A stretch of DNA of 37,327 nucleotides from Pseudomonadota bacterium (GCA_018262245.1 JAGTRV010000007.1:1-37327); one strand, 5' to 3'. Positions 15,712 through 25,148 are shown, counted from the stretch's first letter. Translations and numbers: made by a program. Notes: generated from the sequence alone by a model not told the origin.

Positions 15712-16614
15712 TTGTTGAATAATGCAGCCATGATGATTGCTGACGCCCATGACCCCAACGATCCGGACAAGAAAGGTGACGCCCTGAAGGCACAGCGCTT
15801 TCAGATGTTGGCCGACATCGCCAAGGAACTCTCTGGCGAAGTGGTGTTTCCGACTTATTTCGATGCCGTACTGCGCCTGCGCAAAGCCTTGCATGACCGC
15901 GACCAGAGCATCGCCAACATTGCCCATGCCGTTTCGGTCGAGCCACTGATTTCAGCCAAGTTGCTCCATCTGGCCAACTCGGTTGCCTTCAACCCGCAGG
16001 GAAATGAGGTCGTCGACCTGAAATCAGCCATCGTCCGCCTGGGACTCAATGCCGTGCGAACGGCCGCACTCTCAATCGTGATGACCCAGTTGATGCGGGC
16101 AAAAGGCATGGCCGAGTTTTCCGAAATTACCCGTGGCCTCTGGGAACATTCCATCCAGACCTCCGCCGCGGCCAGGGTCATCGCCAGGCAGATGACCCGC
16201 CTGAACGCTGACGAAGCCATGCTGGCCGGCCTGATTCATGATCTGGGTGCCTTTTACATGCTCTATCGGGCCACCCAGTACGAAGAACTCCGCCATCGTC
16301 CGGAGAGCATCAAGTACCTGATCGCCAATTGGCATGAAAGTATCGGCGTTTCTTTACTTAACGCCCTGGGACTGCCGGCGGAAATCGTCGAGGCCACGGC
16401 GGACCACGATCATGTGCGCCCGACGCCGACAGCGATCAAAACCCTGTCTGAGGTCATCTACGTAGCCAACATGCTCTGTGGCGGGCATTTTGAATGGCTG
16501 ATGCAGGATCAGCCGGAACTACCGTCCGAACTCACCGCACTGGAAGAAGAATTCGGCCATCTGCGGCCGGAAATCGAGGCCTTGACGGCGGAAATGCGCG
16601 ACAGCTTCAGCTGA
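15712..16614 (+). CDS. HDOD-domain signalling protein
   Basis: About 300 residues, mostly one HDOD domain (roughly residues 20-225): FPTYFDAVLRLRKAL, EPLISAKLLHLANSVAF, LKSAIVRLGLNAVRT, GLIHDLGAFYML and LPAEIVEATADHDH. HDOD proteins are HD-like, often non-catalytic, and act in signalling tied to second messengers, motility or stress. The frame opens with TTG at 15712, which has AAGG at a good distance; the ATG at 15730 is the alternative. It is convergent with trmJ, with only six bases between the stop codons. The specific partner is unknown. Confidence 0.85.
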   Translation: MLNNAAMMIADAHDPNDPDKKGDALKAQRFQMLADIAKELSGEVVFPTYFDAVLRLRKALHDRDQSIANIAHAVSVEPLISAKLLHLANSVAFNPQGNEVVDLKSAIVRLGLNAVRTAALSIVMTQLMRAKGMAEFSEITRGLWEHSIQTSAAARVIARQMTRLNADEAMLAGLIHDLGAFYMLYRATQYEELRHRPESIKYLIANWHESIGVSLLNALGLPAEIVEATADHDHVRPTPTAIKTLSEVIYVANMLCGGHFEWLMQDQPELPSELTALEEEFGHLRPEIEALTAEMRDSFS

Positions 16615-16620
16615 TGGCGC

Positions 16621-17385
16621 TTAGCTCTTGCGGCCGTGGCCGGTTTTTACCTGGGTTGAGGCCAGGATGCCACGCAGGATATTGATCTCGTCCTTTTCCA
16701 ACCTGACCCGGCCGAACAAGCGGCGCAGTTTCGGGAAAAGTCGCCCCGGTTGCTCGGGGTTATAAAAACCGCTATCGGTCATGATCGTTTCGAGGTGTCC
16801 ATAAAGTCCCTCGATCTCGTCGTGCGTCGCCACCGGAGAGGCGAAAGGTGTCACGCCCGGCTCGACCACGGGGGGCTTTTCCAGGAATGCGGCCATCCGG
16901 CACTCGTAGCACAGCACCTGGACAGCCGAGCCGAGATTCAGCGAACTGAAATCCGGGTTGGTGGGAATCGTTACCGCCGCCTGGCAATGCAGGATTTCTT
17001 CGTTGGTCAGGCCGACGGTTTCGTTGCCGAAAACCAGCGCGACATCGCTCCCGGCGGCAGCCTCGGCGATCAGTCGGGCCACCGTCTCGCGCGGCGCCCC
17101 GAGAACCGGACCGATGTCACGCTGCCGCGCCGACAGCGCAACGGCAAAGGCCGTCCCGGCCAGTGCCTCTTTCAATGAAGTGGTGACGGTGGCTCGAGCC
17201 AGCACATCAACAGCCCCGGTTGCCCGCGTGTCCGCCTCCGGGTCGGGAAACTGCTTAGGGGTGACCAGATACAAACTGGACAGCCCCATGGTCTTCATGG
17301 CCCTTGCTGCAGCACCGATATTGCCCGGATGACTCGGACGGCACAGGACGACTCTGATACGTGACAGCAGGACTTCGGGGTTCAT
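16621..17385 (-). CDS. trmJ: TrmJ, tRNA (cytidine/uridine-2'-O)-methyltransferase
   Basis: A 254-residue SPOUT-class RNA methylase expected to 2'-O-methylate position 32 of certain tRNAs. The motifs are RVVLCRPSHPGNIGAAARAM at the N-terminus, VFGNETVGLTNEE, and the C-terminal knot IPTNPDFSSLNLGSAVQVL. The C-terminal extension with HLETIMTDSGF and RRLFGRVRLEKDE is typical of TrmJ and separates it from TrmL. It is divergent from suhB across a 66-bp gap, an arrangement seen in many Beta- and Gammaproteobacteria. Confidence 0.93.
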   Translation of the reverse strand: MNPEVLLSRIRVVLCRPSHPGNIGAAARAMKTMGLSSLYLVTPKQFPDPEADTRATGAVDVLARATVTTSLKEALAGTAFAVALSARQRDIGPVLGAPRETVARLIAEAAAGSDVALVFGNETVGLTNEEILHCQAAVTIPTNPDFSSLNLGSAVQVLCYECRMAAFLEKPPVVEPGVTPFASPVATHDEIEGLYGHLETIMTDSGFYNPEQPGRLFPKLRRLFGRVRLEKDEINILRGILASTQVKTGHGRKS

Positions 17386-17415
17386 GGTGTAAAATTCGTT
17401 CTTTCAAATATATAT

Positions 17416-17435
17416 CGGGTGGCACTTGCCGCCCG
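17416..17435 (+). promoter_or_regulatory. Stem-loop in the suhB 5' leader
   Basis: CGGGTGGC and GCCGCCCG form an 8-bp stem (one G-U) with ACTT loop, ending 16 bases before the suhB ATG. An AT-rich stretch just upstream (CAAATATATATC, 17405-17416) may be the -10 region. Translation control of suhB by its leader is known in enterobacteria; the link here is inference. Confidence 0.4.
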
Positions 17436-17451
17436 TTAGCTCTTTAAGCCC

Positions 17452-18258
17452 ATGCATCCAGCTCTGAATATCGCCATCAAGGCAGCGCGTCGCGCCGGCC
17501 ATATCATCAATCGCGCTTCGAACGACCTCGACTTGCTCAAGGTGACCGCCAAGCAGCCCAACGACTTCGTGACCGAGGTCGACAAGGCTGCCGAAGCTGC
17601 GATCATCCAAACCCTGCAGGAGGCCTATCCGAATTACGGCATTCTAGCAGAGGAGTCTGGCGAGACCGCTGGCAAGGGCGATGGCGAATACCAGTGGATC
17701 ATTGATCCGCTCGACGGCACGACCAACTTCATTCACGGCATGCCGCAGTATGCCGTTTCGATCGCGCTCGCCAAGGGCGGCGTAGTCGAACAGGCCGTCG
17801 TCTTTGATCCGAATCGCAACGAACTCTTCACGGCCAGCAAGGGCGGCGGCGCCTTCCTCAACGAACGCCGCATTCGCGTCTCCCGTCGCACCCGCCTCGG
17901 TGAATCGCTGATTGGCACCGGCTTCCCGTACCGGATGTTCGACAAAATCGATCTCTACCTGTCCATCTTCAAGGAACTGGCCGAGAAAACCGCCGGCCAG
18001 CGCCGTCCCGGTGCAGCCTCGCTCGATCTGGCCTATGTCGCCTGCGGCCGTTACGACGGCTTCTGGGAATTCGGCCTGTCGCCGTGGGACATGGCAGCCG
18101 GCGCATTGCTTATTTCCGAAGCCGGCGGTCTGGTCAGCGACCTGCGCGGTGAGGCCAGCTATCTTGAGACCGGCAACCTTGTTGCCGGCACGCCGAAGGT
18201 TTTCGGGCCACTGCTCAAAATCATCCAGGACAAGCTTCCGGATAGCGTTCGCGGCTAA
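17452..18258 (+). CDS. suhB: SuhB, inositol-1-monophosphatase family protein
   Basis: A 268-residue Mg2+-dependent phosphatase fold. Metal-binding residues are visible: Glu67-Glu68 in ILAEESGE, the [12 protein letters not shown] motif with Asp85 and Asp88 (residues 82-93), and Asp in [17 protein letters not shown] near the C-terminus. SuhB hydrolyses inositol-1-phosphate in vitro and in enterobacteria also serves in rRNA antitermination complexes. It is a single gene, divergent from trmJ, closed by a strong terminator. Confidence 0.94.
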   Translation: MHPALNIAIKAARRAGHIINRASNDLDLLKVTAKQPNDFVTEVDKAAEAAIIQTLQEAYPNYGILAEESGETAGKGDGEYQWIIDPLDGTTNFIHGMPQYAVSIALAKGGVVEQAVVFDPNRNELFTASKGGGAFLNERRIRVSRRTRLGESLIGTGFPYRMFDKIDLYLSIFKELAEKTAGQRRPGAASLDLAYVACGRYDGFWEFGLSPWDMAAGALLISEAGGLVSDLRGEASYLETGNLVAGTPKVFGPLLKIIQDKLPDSVRG

Positions 18259-18272
18259 AAGCGGGCTCGACT

Positions 18273-18306
18273 CATAAAAAAAGCGCCTTCGGGCGCTTTT
18301 TTTATG
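18273..18306. terminator. Bidirectional intrinsic terminator between suhB and receiver gene
   Basis: A perfect 34-base palindrome: 15-base arms CATAAAAAAAGCGCC and GGCGCTTTTTTTATG around the tetraloop TTCG. GC-rich stem and T-runs on both strands make it an efficient terminator for suhB (plus) and for the convergent receiver gene (minus). Confidence 0.96.
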
Positions 18307-18320
18307 AGGGGAAATATCAT

Positions 18321-18713
18321 TCAGACGGCTATTTCCTGCAAAACACTATCCAGTTTCCTGGCCTCAACCGGTTTAAAGAGAAAGTCCGTAAAGCCAGCCA
18401 TGCGCATGTGCGCAACATTGACCAAATCGCCATGCGCCGTATAGGCCACTACGGGCAAATCGACTAGCCCCAGCTCTTCACGGATGATTTGGCACAATTC
18501 GATACCCGACATTTCGAACATCATGATATCGAGCATGACCAGATCGAACTGCTCCTCCTTTAGCTTGGTCAGCGCCGCCTCGGCACAATTCTGTTCACTC
18601 ACCTGATAGCCGCGATGCATCAGCATGCTGGACAACAAAACACGCATCAAGGGATTGTCATCGACCACCAGTGCGCGACGGCCGGATTGATCGCTGGTAT
18701 TGATAGTGGGCAT
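18321..18713 (-). CDS. Single-domain response regulator (CheY-like)
   Basis: A 130-residue receiver domain without an output domain. Key residues are the acidic pair Asp18-Asp19 (LVVDDNPLMR), phospho-acceptor Asp62 (DLVMLDIMM), Thr92 (AYTA) and Lys114 (FLFKPVE). The first about 12 residues form a short leader. It stands alone, with a 237-bp AT-rich upstream region and a terminator behind it, so its kinase partner is not encoded beside it. It may pass phosphate to another domain or act by protein binding. Confidence 0.9.
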   Translation of the reverse strand: MPTINTSDQSGRRALVVDDNPLMRVLLSSMLMHRGYQVSEQNCAEAALTKLKEEQFDLVMLDIMMFEMSGIELCQIIREELGLVDLPVVAYTAHGDLVNVAHMRMAGFTDFLFKPVEARKLDSVLQEIAV

Positions 18714-18950
18714 AGCAAGCTCCAGAGCCTCTCAATTTTCGAGTCGAAATCAGCAGCAATTTGATAAAAATACACACTTAATCATAAATGTAATTTTTAC
18801 CATCTTAGCAAATGAAATCGCCTACTTCAAGAAAGGTCGAGCGCCTTAAATTCCAATGCTAACGGCCAATGAAATGGCCATTAGCATCCTACCGGCCAGT
18901 TTCTCGCCAATGACGCCATGCGCCCCGCCCGTCCTGGACGTGCCCGGCAT
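18714..18950. promoter_or_regulatory. AT-rich intergenic region with hairpin (18856-18887)
   Basis: This gap carries the promoter region of the receiver gene (AT-rich block at about 18765-18815, notably richer in A/T than the flanks). A 13-bp stem with one wobble, ATGCTAAYGGCCA / TGGCCRTTAGCAT, and a 6-base loop at 18856-18887 lies just after the argD stop on the minus strand; it could end argD transcription although no T-run follows. Confidence 0.5.
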
Positions 18951-20138
18951 TCAGTCTTGCTTGGCTAATAGCTCATCGAGCATGGCGATCATCTGATCAA
19001 TCTCGGTCTCACTGACGTTCAGGGCCGGCATGAAGCGCAGCAGGGTCGGGCGCGGCGCGTTGAGTAAAAGGCCGACTGGCTGCATGGTCAACGCCCTTTG
19101 AACGATCTGCGGGGCACGTTCGTCGTCGAGAATCAGTGCCCGCAACAGGCCGGAACCACGCTCTCCTTTCAGTCCGTGTTTCGCTGACAGTTCGCGCAGG
19201 CATTTGGCGAGGTATTGACCGCGTGCTTCAATTTCAGCCAGAAAGCCAGGAGCCAGCATGCGCTTCATTATCGCAACGCCGACGGCCGTCATCAGCGGAT
19301 TACCGTTGTAAGTGCCCCCCTGGTCACCAGGCTCGAAACAGCAAATGTCCTCGCGGGCGAGCAATGCCGCCAGCGGCACGCCGCCGCCGATGCCTTTGCC
19401 CAGCGTCATGATGTCCGGCTCGATGTCGGCATGTTCATGGGCAAACAGCTTGCCGGTTCGACCAACACCGGTCTGCACTTCATCGACGATGAGCAGGATG
19501 CCGCGCTGGCGGGTCAGTTCGCGCAGCGCTTTCAGGAACTCGATACCAGCCGGGATCACTCCGCCCTCGCCTTGCACCGGCTCCAGCATCACGGCCACGG
19601 TTTTCGGGCCGATCAGCGCTTCGACCGCGGCAATGTCGTTGTAAGCAGCCTTCGGAAAACCCGACACCTGCGGTGCATACAGCGTATCCCAGCCGGCCTT
19701 GCCGGACGCCGACATGGTGGCCAGCGTCCGACCATGGAAGGAATGCTCGAAGGTAATGATCTCGTGGGCGCCACCTTTATGCAGCCTTCCCCACTTGCGG
19801 GCCAGTTTGATCGCACCCTCGTTGGCTTCGGCGCCGGTGTTGGCAAAGAAAACGCGGTCAAAGCAGGAATTTGCCGTCAGCAACCCGGCCAGTTCGACCA
19901 TTGGCCCGTTGTAGAAAGCCGGGCTCGGGTTGATCAGACGGCCGGCCTGCCCAACCAGTGCTTCTGTGATTTCCGGCGGGCAATGGCCAAGACAATTGAC
20001 CGCCCAGCCCTGGATAAAATCGAGGTAGCGCTTACCTTGATGATCGATCAACCACGCCCCCTCACCCCGTTCAAAGACGAGGTCGGGACGGTTGGTGATA
20101 TACATCAGGGAATCGGTGGAAAACGCTCCGTATTGCAT
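18951..20138 (-). CDS. argD: Acetylornithine aminotransferase-type class III transaminase
   Basis: A 395-residue PLP enzyme of the ArgD/succinylornithine transaminase group, converting N-acetylglutamate semialdehyde to N-acetylornithine in arginine synthesis. Visible are [18 protein letters not shown] (phosphate binding), HSFHGRT, the PLP-ring Asp219 in [13 protein letters not shown] and the Schiff-base Lys248 in [10 protein letters not shown]. The length and motifs fit ArgD best; other class III substrates cannot be fully excluded. It is the last of three minus-strand genes after an MFS exporter and a GlcG-like gene, separated by 54 bp. Confidence 0.9.
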   Translation of the reverse strand: MQYGAFSTDSLMYITNRPDLVFERGEGAWLIDHQGKRYLDFIQGWAVNCLGHCPPEITEALVGQAGRLINPSPAFYNGPMVELAGLLTANSCFDRVFFANTGAEANEGAIKLARKWGRLHKGGAHEIITFEHSFHGRTLATMSASGKAGWDTLYAPQVSGFPKAAYNDIAAVEALIGPKTVAVMLEPVQGEGGVIPAGIEFLKALRELTRQRGILLIVDEVQTGVGRTGKLFAHEHADIEPDIMTLGKGIGGGVPLAALLAREDICCFEPGDQGGTYNGNPLMTAVGVAIMKRMLAPGFLAEIEARGQYLAKCLRELSAKHGLKGERGSGLLRALILDDERAPQIVQRALTMQPVGLLLNAPRPTLLRFMPALNVSETEIDQMIAMLDELLAKQD

Positions 20139-20192
20139 GACTGGCTCCGGAATTGGCTGAGGGCGAAAGTATATGGCCGGATGGTGGCCGAA

Positions 20193-20630
20193 TTATTTTG
20201 CGGCTGTATTTTGTAACCAAGCAGCCAGTGCGGCTTCACCAAAAGCAACATCCTGTGCCTCCGAACCACCGGAAATTCCAATGGCACCGACCCGTGCGCC
20301 GTCGTACTTGATCGGCAGGCCACCGCCAAAGCTGACGAAGCGCTCGCGGTGCATCAAGCCATGCCGCAACATTTCGCCACCTTCGGCCAACCGCCTGTCC
20401 CACTTGCCAGTCGCCAGGCCAAAGCTGACGGCGGTGTAGGCCTTGTCGAGGGCGATGTCGATGGAGTGGTACGGGGCGCCGGTCTGGCGCTTGAAAACCA
20501 ACGGGTAACCGGCACGGTCGACCACCGCCACGCAGATATTGACACCGGCCAATGCGGCTTCGGCCAATGCCAGTACGGCGATCTCACTGGCCGCAGCAAG
20601 ATCGAGAGATGCAATCATTTCAATGGCCAT
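20193..20630 (-). CDS. GlcG/HbpS-family heme-binding-like protein
   Basis: A 145-residue protein. The ATG at 20630 is chosen because AAGGAG sits six bases upstream; an in-frame ATG at 20651 lies deeper in the MFS gene. Family features are VAVVDRAGYPLVFKR, ALDKAYTAVSFG, FGGGLPIKYDG and VGAIGISGG. This small fold (formerly DUF336) includes HbpS, which senses heme and redox stress, and GlcG of glycolate loci, but many members have no assigned function. It overlaps the MFS gene by 11 bp, so the two are co-translated. Confidence 0.88.
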   Translation of the reverse strand: MAIEMIASLDLAAASEIAVLALAEAALAGVNICVAVVDRAGYPLVFKRQTGAPYHSIDIALDKAYTAVSFGLATGKWDRRLAEGGEMLRHGLMHRERFVSFGGGLPIKYDGARVGAIGISGGSEAQDVAFGEAALAAWLQNTAAK

Positions 20631-21888
20631 CTTTGGCTCCTTGATGCGCAACGGCTATTTGCGTCAGCAAGCGCCGTCGCCGGGTGAACAGGAAAACAAC
20701 GAAAAAGAGCAGGATGCCCCCTTCAAGCAACAGCGTAGGCCCCGCCCCGAAACCCGCGGCAACGAAGCCGGCGAGCAGTCCGCCCAGCGCATCGAAACCG
20801 AAGCGGGCCGAGGTAAAAAAGGAAACGACGCGACCGCGCAACTGCTCCGGTGCTGTGCTCTGCAGCACCATGTTGATGCCGACATTGCACACCGAGATAC
20901 CAAACCCGAGGCCAACCATCCCGCAGAGCGCCAGAGGCAGCCAGGTCGTTGTGGCAAAAACCAGCAAGCCGGCGGCACTGATCGCAACACCGGCGACCAC
21001 CGCCGATATGACAGCCGGCGCTGACTTGCGGGTCGCTAGAAAAATGGTAGATACAAAGGCCCCGCAACCGGCCGCCCCCCACAGCCAGCCCAGCGTCGTC
21101 GCATCGCCGGCGAAGACATCGCGCGCAAAGATCGGCAACAGGACGGCGTAGGCGGAAGCCGTCAGGTTCAATGCGATCAGCGTGATAATCAGCATTCGGA
21201 CCGTCCACGTCTGCCAGGCGTACAAAACCCCTTCCTTGAACACCTGCCCGACCGAACCCTTGGCCCGCATCGGTTGCTGGCCGCTGACCAGCAGGATTGC
21301 GGTAATCAAGGCCAGGAAAGAGAAAGCATTGATCGCGAAACAAAAAGCCTCCGAGGTCAGGCCGAGCAGCAGGCCGGCAATCGGCGGGCCGATGAAGCGG
21401 CCGGCGTTGAAAAGCATGGCGTTGAGCGCCAGCGCGTTGGGAAGATCGTCGCGACTGCCGACAAAACTGCCAATCAGCGATTGGCGCAATGGTGCATCGA
21501 AACTGCTCAGGACACCGAGCAGCAAGGCCATCAGGACAATAAAGCTGGTGCCGATCCAATCCATCCAGCAAAGGCCGGCCAGCACGAAGGCCTGCACTGC
21601 CATCAGCGATTGCACGCCAACCAGCCATTTCTTCTTGTCATGCTTGTCGATCCAGGCCCCGGCCAGCGGCCCGACCACCAACTGCGGGATCAGGCCACAG
21701 AAGGCAGTGATGCCGAGCAGGGCAGCCGAACCGGTCAGTCGGTAGACCAGCCAGGACAGTGTCACCTGCTGGATCCATGAGCCGAGAATGGAAACCGCCT
21801 GACCAGCGAAATACAAGCGGAAATTGCGATGCGCCAAGGCGCGCATGCCTGCCGGCAAATGGCTGGCACGAGGGGAGGATGCTGTCAT
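20620..21888 (-). CDS. MFS transporter (EntS-like / MFS_3 family)
   Basis: A 422-residue, roughly 12-helix permease. It begins HRNFRLYFAGQAVSILGSWIQQV, the hallmark of the MFS_3 group that contains the enterobactin exporter EntS, with PLAGAWIDKHDKKKWL in the first cytoplasmic loop and PEQLRGRVVSFF in the middle. Members usually export small molecules or siderophores. The substrate cannot be read from sequence, and no siderophore genes are nearby. It is the first gene of a three-gene minus-strand unit. Confidence 0.88.
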   Translation of the reverse strand: MTASSPRASHLPAGMRALAHRNFRLYFAGQAVSILGSWIQQVTLSWLVYRLTGSAALLGITAFCGLIPQLVVGPLAGAWIDKHDKKKWLVGVQSLMAVQAFVLAGLCWMDWIGTSFIVLMALLLGVLSSFDAPLRQSLIGSFVGSRDDLPNALALNAMLFNAGRFIGPPIAGLLLGLTSEAFCFAINAFSFLALITAILLVSGQQPMRAKGSVGQVFKEGVLYAWQTWTVRMLIITLIALNLTASAYAVLLPIFARDVFAGDATTLGWLWGAAGCGAFVSTIFLATRKSAPAVISAVVAGVAISAAGLLVFATTTWLPLALCGMVGLGFGISVCNVGINMVLQSTAPEQLRGRVVSFFTSARFGFDALGGLLAGFVAAGFGAGPTLLLEGGILLFFVVFLFTRRRRLLTQIAVAHQGAKDGH

Positions 21889-22157
21889 CAGGATAATCGG
21901 TAATCGGCACAGGTCAGCGGGACGCGTGCCGGAACATCAGGTAGCCGAGCAGCGAGGCTGCCGTGTTCATCACGACACCCCAGGCCCTTCGGCCGGCTGC
22001 AACGATAGAGATGATAACTGACAGCGGCACTGGTCCGCATGGCAAATCCGAACAGGGGTGCCACTCCCCCCGGTGCTATGCGATAAGCACAGACCGCATG
22101 GTTCACGCCTGATGGCTGGCTAGGTTATTTTTACGGCAAATAGCGCTGGCTGTTGAA
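21889..22157. other. Intergenic region between MFS gene and GGDEF-EAL gene
   Basis: 269 bp with no convincing gene. It must hold the MFS promoter and the end of the GGDEF-EAL transcript, but no clear terminator or promoter is visible. A minus-strand mini-ORF at 21914-21970 (MNTAASLLGYLMFRHASR) and a 72-codon frame at 21888-22106 lack ribosome-binding sites and family resemblance. Confidence 0.5.
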
Positions 22158-25148
22158 TCAGACTTGGCGACTGGCCACCAGATCGGGGATTTTTCCGGCC
22201 GGCACCCCCGGACTGCAATAGAACCCCTGATATTCGTCACAGTGATGACTACGCAGGAACTCGAGTTGCTCGGCGGTTTCAACGCCCTCGGCAATCACCT
22301 TGCGTTCCAACTCCTCCGCGATACCAATCACCATGCGGATGATCGCTGCATCATTGGTGTTGTGCTCCAGATCGCGGACAAATGAACGGTCGATCTTGAT
22401 CTTGTCGATCGGGAAGCGCTTCAGGTAGGAGAGGCTGGAATAACCCGTTCCGAAATCATCGATCGACAGCCCAACCCCCAGCATCTTCAGTTCGTCCATG
22501 ATACGAATCACCCGCTCCGGATCCTCGATAATGACGCTCTCCGTAATTTCCAGTTCAAGATAACGTGCCTCCAGGCCAGAGCTCTGAAGCGACTGCGACA
22601 CCAAGGCGACGATATCGGCACCATGAAACTGGACCGCAGACAGGTTGACCGCCACAACCTTGGGCGCCATCCCGGCATCCTGCCATGCCTTGTTTTGCCG
22701 GCACGCCTCTTCCAGCACCCAGGTACCGATTGGCAGGATCAGCCGGCTTTCTTCCGCCAAGGGAATGAAATTCACCGGCGACACCATGCCCAGTTCCGGA
22801 TGCTGCCAGCGGAGCAAGGATTCGAAACCGATGATTTCTCCGCTATTGATATCGACCTGCGGCTGATAATGCAGCAGCAGCTCATTCCGTGACAGCGCCC
22901 AGCGCAGATCGCTCTCCAGGCGCAGACGTTCCGCCATACGGACGTTCATGTCGGCCGAGAAGAAACGGAAGGCGTTTTGCCCCGAGTCCTTGGCGTGATG
23001 CAGTGCATTATCGGCATTACGCAACAGGCTTGCGACATCATGGCCATCACTGCCCAGCAGACAAATGCCGGCCGACGCCGTAGTCACGATATCGCTTCCT
23101 TCGATCATCACAGGCTGAGCAATCGCATCCAGCAATTTGCGGGCAACCACCTCGGCCACAACGGGACGTATCCCCTGGGCGAGCAGAACGCCAAACTGAT
23201 CCCCCCCCAGACGACCAAGAAAATCACCATCCCGAAGTATTTTTCGCAAGCGCACGCTGATGCGGCGCAGCATGGCATCGCCAGCGGCATGCCCGAAAGC
23301 ATCATTGACCCGGCTCAACTGATCAAGGTCGATCAGAATCAGCGCACCTTTCCTTGCCGCTGCCAGCCACTCCCCCATGATCCGGGAAAATCCCTGACGA
23401 TTCGGCAGTTCGGTCAACTGATCGACGTGGGTCAGCGACTCGATGCGTGCCTCCGCAGCCTTGCGCTCGCTGAGATCGGTGACAAATACAGCCCAGTTGA
23501 CGACCTTGCCCGCATCGTTGCGAATCGAACTGATATTGCAATAGATAGGCAGCAAACTTCCATCCTTGCGCACAGCCTTCATCTCGCCACGCCAGACGCC
23601 CTGCTCGTTAAGCGCTAATGAAAGCTCATCCAGCGAAACCTTGTCCTGATAGCCTTCAAGCATGAAGCGCGGCGGCCGGCCCTTGAGATCGTCCAGACTG
23701 TAACCACTGATCGTCGTCACCGCCTTGTTCAGCGTAACCACCTGGCGCTCCGCATCAAGGATCAAGACAGCATCGTTGGCATGATCGAAGAAGTGGGTGA
23801 TCAGGCGCTGGCGCTCCTCGGCCTCATAGCGCTCAGTCATGTCCCAGGCCACCCCAGCCAGGCCTCTTGGCTGACCATCATCACGGTATACCGGCACGCG
23901 CAAAAACTCGAACGGCGACAGCTTGCCGCGCAGATGCAGCCAGACAACCTCGCGTACCGGCCCGCCTTTGCGATAAACCTCCAGTTGACCGTCACGCAGC
24001 ACTTTGGCCTCCTCTGCCGGGAACAGCTCATCGACGGTATGGCCAAGAACCTGCTCCATTGGCAGGCCTTTGTAGTGACAGAAAGCCTCATTGACCGCCA
24101 GATAATGCCCTTCGTTATCGAGCAGCCAGGCTGGATCGGGAATCGAATCGAGCAAGGCCCTGCCTTCACGGGTTTTATCGGCAAAATCCTTGGCCAGTTT
24201 TTCTGCCAGCGCCTCTGCCTGGCGATACCCCATTGCCCAGGAGCGCATCAGCGCAATCAAAGCAACCGCCAGCACGATGCCGAGAAAAGCATAGACCACC
24301 GCCCGGCGCCGCCATTCGGCCAGCACCTCAGCTTCGGCCAGGCCTACGGTAACCACAAATGGGAAGCCTTCTATCGCGCGGTAAGCGAATACCCGCTGCA
24401 CGCCATCCAGGCCTCCTGCGCGCCGAAAACTGCCTGACACGTCCCCCGCCATCAAGCGTGCCGAAATTGGATTATCAAGCAGCGCTCGACCTTGCCAGTC
24501 GGGCAGTTCCGGCCAACGGGCAAACAATTCCATATCCCGGCTCCACAGCGCAATGACGCCCTGCTGGCCGACATCCAAACCATGGTAGTAACGTTCGAAG
24601 TAATCGGCCCGCAAAGTGCCCAATACGATGCCGGCGAAATTGCCAGCCTTGTCCTGCAAGCGGCGGGCAAAAACGATCACGATATCGTTGGTCACACGGG
24701 AAACCAGCGGCGGAGAAATAACCAATCCGGCCGCAGGATCATCACGGAGACGAATAAAGTACGGGCGGTCACCAATATTGACATCAGCCAGCGTTCCACT
24801 GGCATCGTAGACATAATGCCCTTCTGCATCGGCTACGCGAAAACTATGCACTTCAGGGAAATTGGCCTGATAGCGCCGTAACTCGGCATCAAGGCGCTCG
24901 CGCGAGGCACGATCCACGACATCCTGCTGGAAACGCTGCACAAAATCGGAAAGATGATGATCAATCTTGCTCGCCGCCCCCTGCAGATGGCTCTCCAGCA
25001 ATTTGACCAGCGTCTGGCCGAGATGCTCGGCGGCCTGCAATTCACGCTCACGTGATTGATGAAGGTCTATACCGACCCATCCGAACAGGGAAATACATAG
25101 TGCCGTCACCAGCAACACGCCAAAACGCAAAGACAACTTCCCCGCCAT
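22158..25148 (-). CDS. Membrane-bound dCache-PAS-PAS-GGDEF-EAL protein with GGDQF site
   Basis: A 996-residue c-di-GMP signalling protein. A first membrane helix (about 9-28) and a second (about 283-303) enclose a periplasmic sensor resembling dCache domains (DRPYFIRLRDD, GLVISPPLVSR). Two PAS domains follow (about 330-440 and 450-560), then GGDEF (about 570-730) and EAL (about 740-985). The diguanylate cyclase signature is RLGGDQF at 646-652, with Gln in place of the usual Glu, and FK of the DxDxFKxxND motif is LS, so cyclase activity is doubtful. The EAL domain keeps Glu776 (ESLLRW), Asn835, DDFGTGYSSL (897-906), Lys918 and Glu954, consistent with an active phosphodiesterase. A likely role is sensing an external small molecule and lowering c-di-GMP. 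Confidence 0.92.
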   Translation of the reverse strand: MAGKLSLRFGVLLVTALCISLFGWVGIDLHQSRERELQAAEHLGQTLVKLLESHLQGAASKIDHHLSDFVQRFQQDVVDRASRERLDAELRRYQANFPEVHSFRVADAEGHYVYDASGTLADVNIGDRPYFIRLRDDPAAGLVISPPLVSRVTNDIVIVFARRLQDKAGNFAGIVLGTLRADYFERYYHGLDVGQQGVIALWSRDMELFARWPELPDWQGRALLDNPISARLMAGDVSGSFRRAGGLDGVQRVFAYRAIEGFPFVVTVGLAEAEVLAEWRRRAVVYAFLGIVLAVALIALMRSWAMGYRQAEALAEKLAKDFADKTREGRALLDSIPDPAWLLDNEGHYLAVNEAFCHYKGLPMEQVLGHTVDELFPAEEAKVLRDGQLEVYRKGGPVREVVWLHLRGKLSPFEFLRVPVYRDDGQPRGLAGVAWDMTERYEAEERQRLITHFFDHANDAVLILDAERQVVTLNKAVTTISGYSLDDLKGRPPRFMLEGYQDKVSLDELSLALNEQGVWRGEMKAVRKDGSLLPIYCNISSIRNDAGKVVNWAVFVTDLSERKAAEARIESLTHVDQLTELPNRQGFSRIMGEWLAAARKGALILIDLDQLSRVNDAFGHAAGDAMLRRISVRLRKILRDGDFLGRLGGDQFGVLLAQGIRPVVAEVVARKLLDAIAQPVMIEGSDIVTTASAGICLLGSDGHDVASLLRNADNALHHAKDSGQNAFRFFSADMNVRMAERLRLESDLRWALSRNELLLHYQPQVDINSGEIIGFESLLRWQHPELGMVSPVNFIPLAEESRLILPIGTWVLEEACRQNKAWQDAGMAPKVVAVNLSAVQFHGADIVALVSQSLQSSGLEARYLELEITESVIIEDPERVIRIMDELKMLGVGLSIDDFGTGYSSLSYLKRFPIDKIKIDRSFVRDLEHNTNDAAIIRMVIGIAEELERKVIAEGVETAEQLEFLRSHHCDEYQGFYCSPGVPAGKIPDLVASRQV

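Noticed and set aside
16631-16650. Possible terminator CGGC-CGTG-GCCG followed by a T-run after the HDOD gene
   Set aside because: The stem is only four base pairs and the sequence codes for the trmJ C-terminus; too weak to call.
19215-20216. 333-codon plus-strand frame opposite argD
   Set aside because: Mirror of a well-conserved aminotransferase; no recognisable domain.
21914-21970. Mini-ORF MNTAASLLGYLMFRHASR on the minus strand
   Set aside because: Hydrophobic and gene-like in tone, but it has no ribosome-binding site, is only 18 residues long and I know of no homologue.
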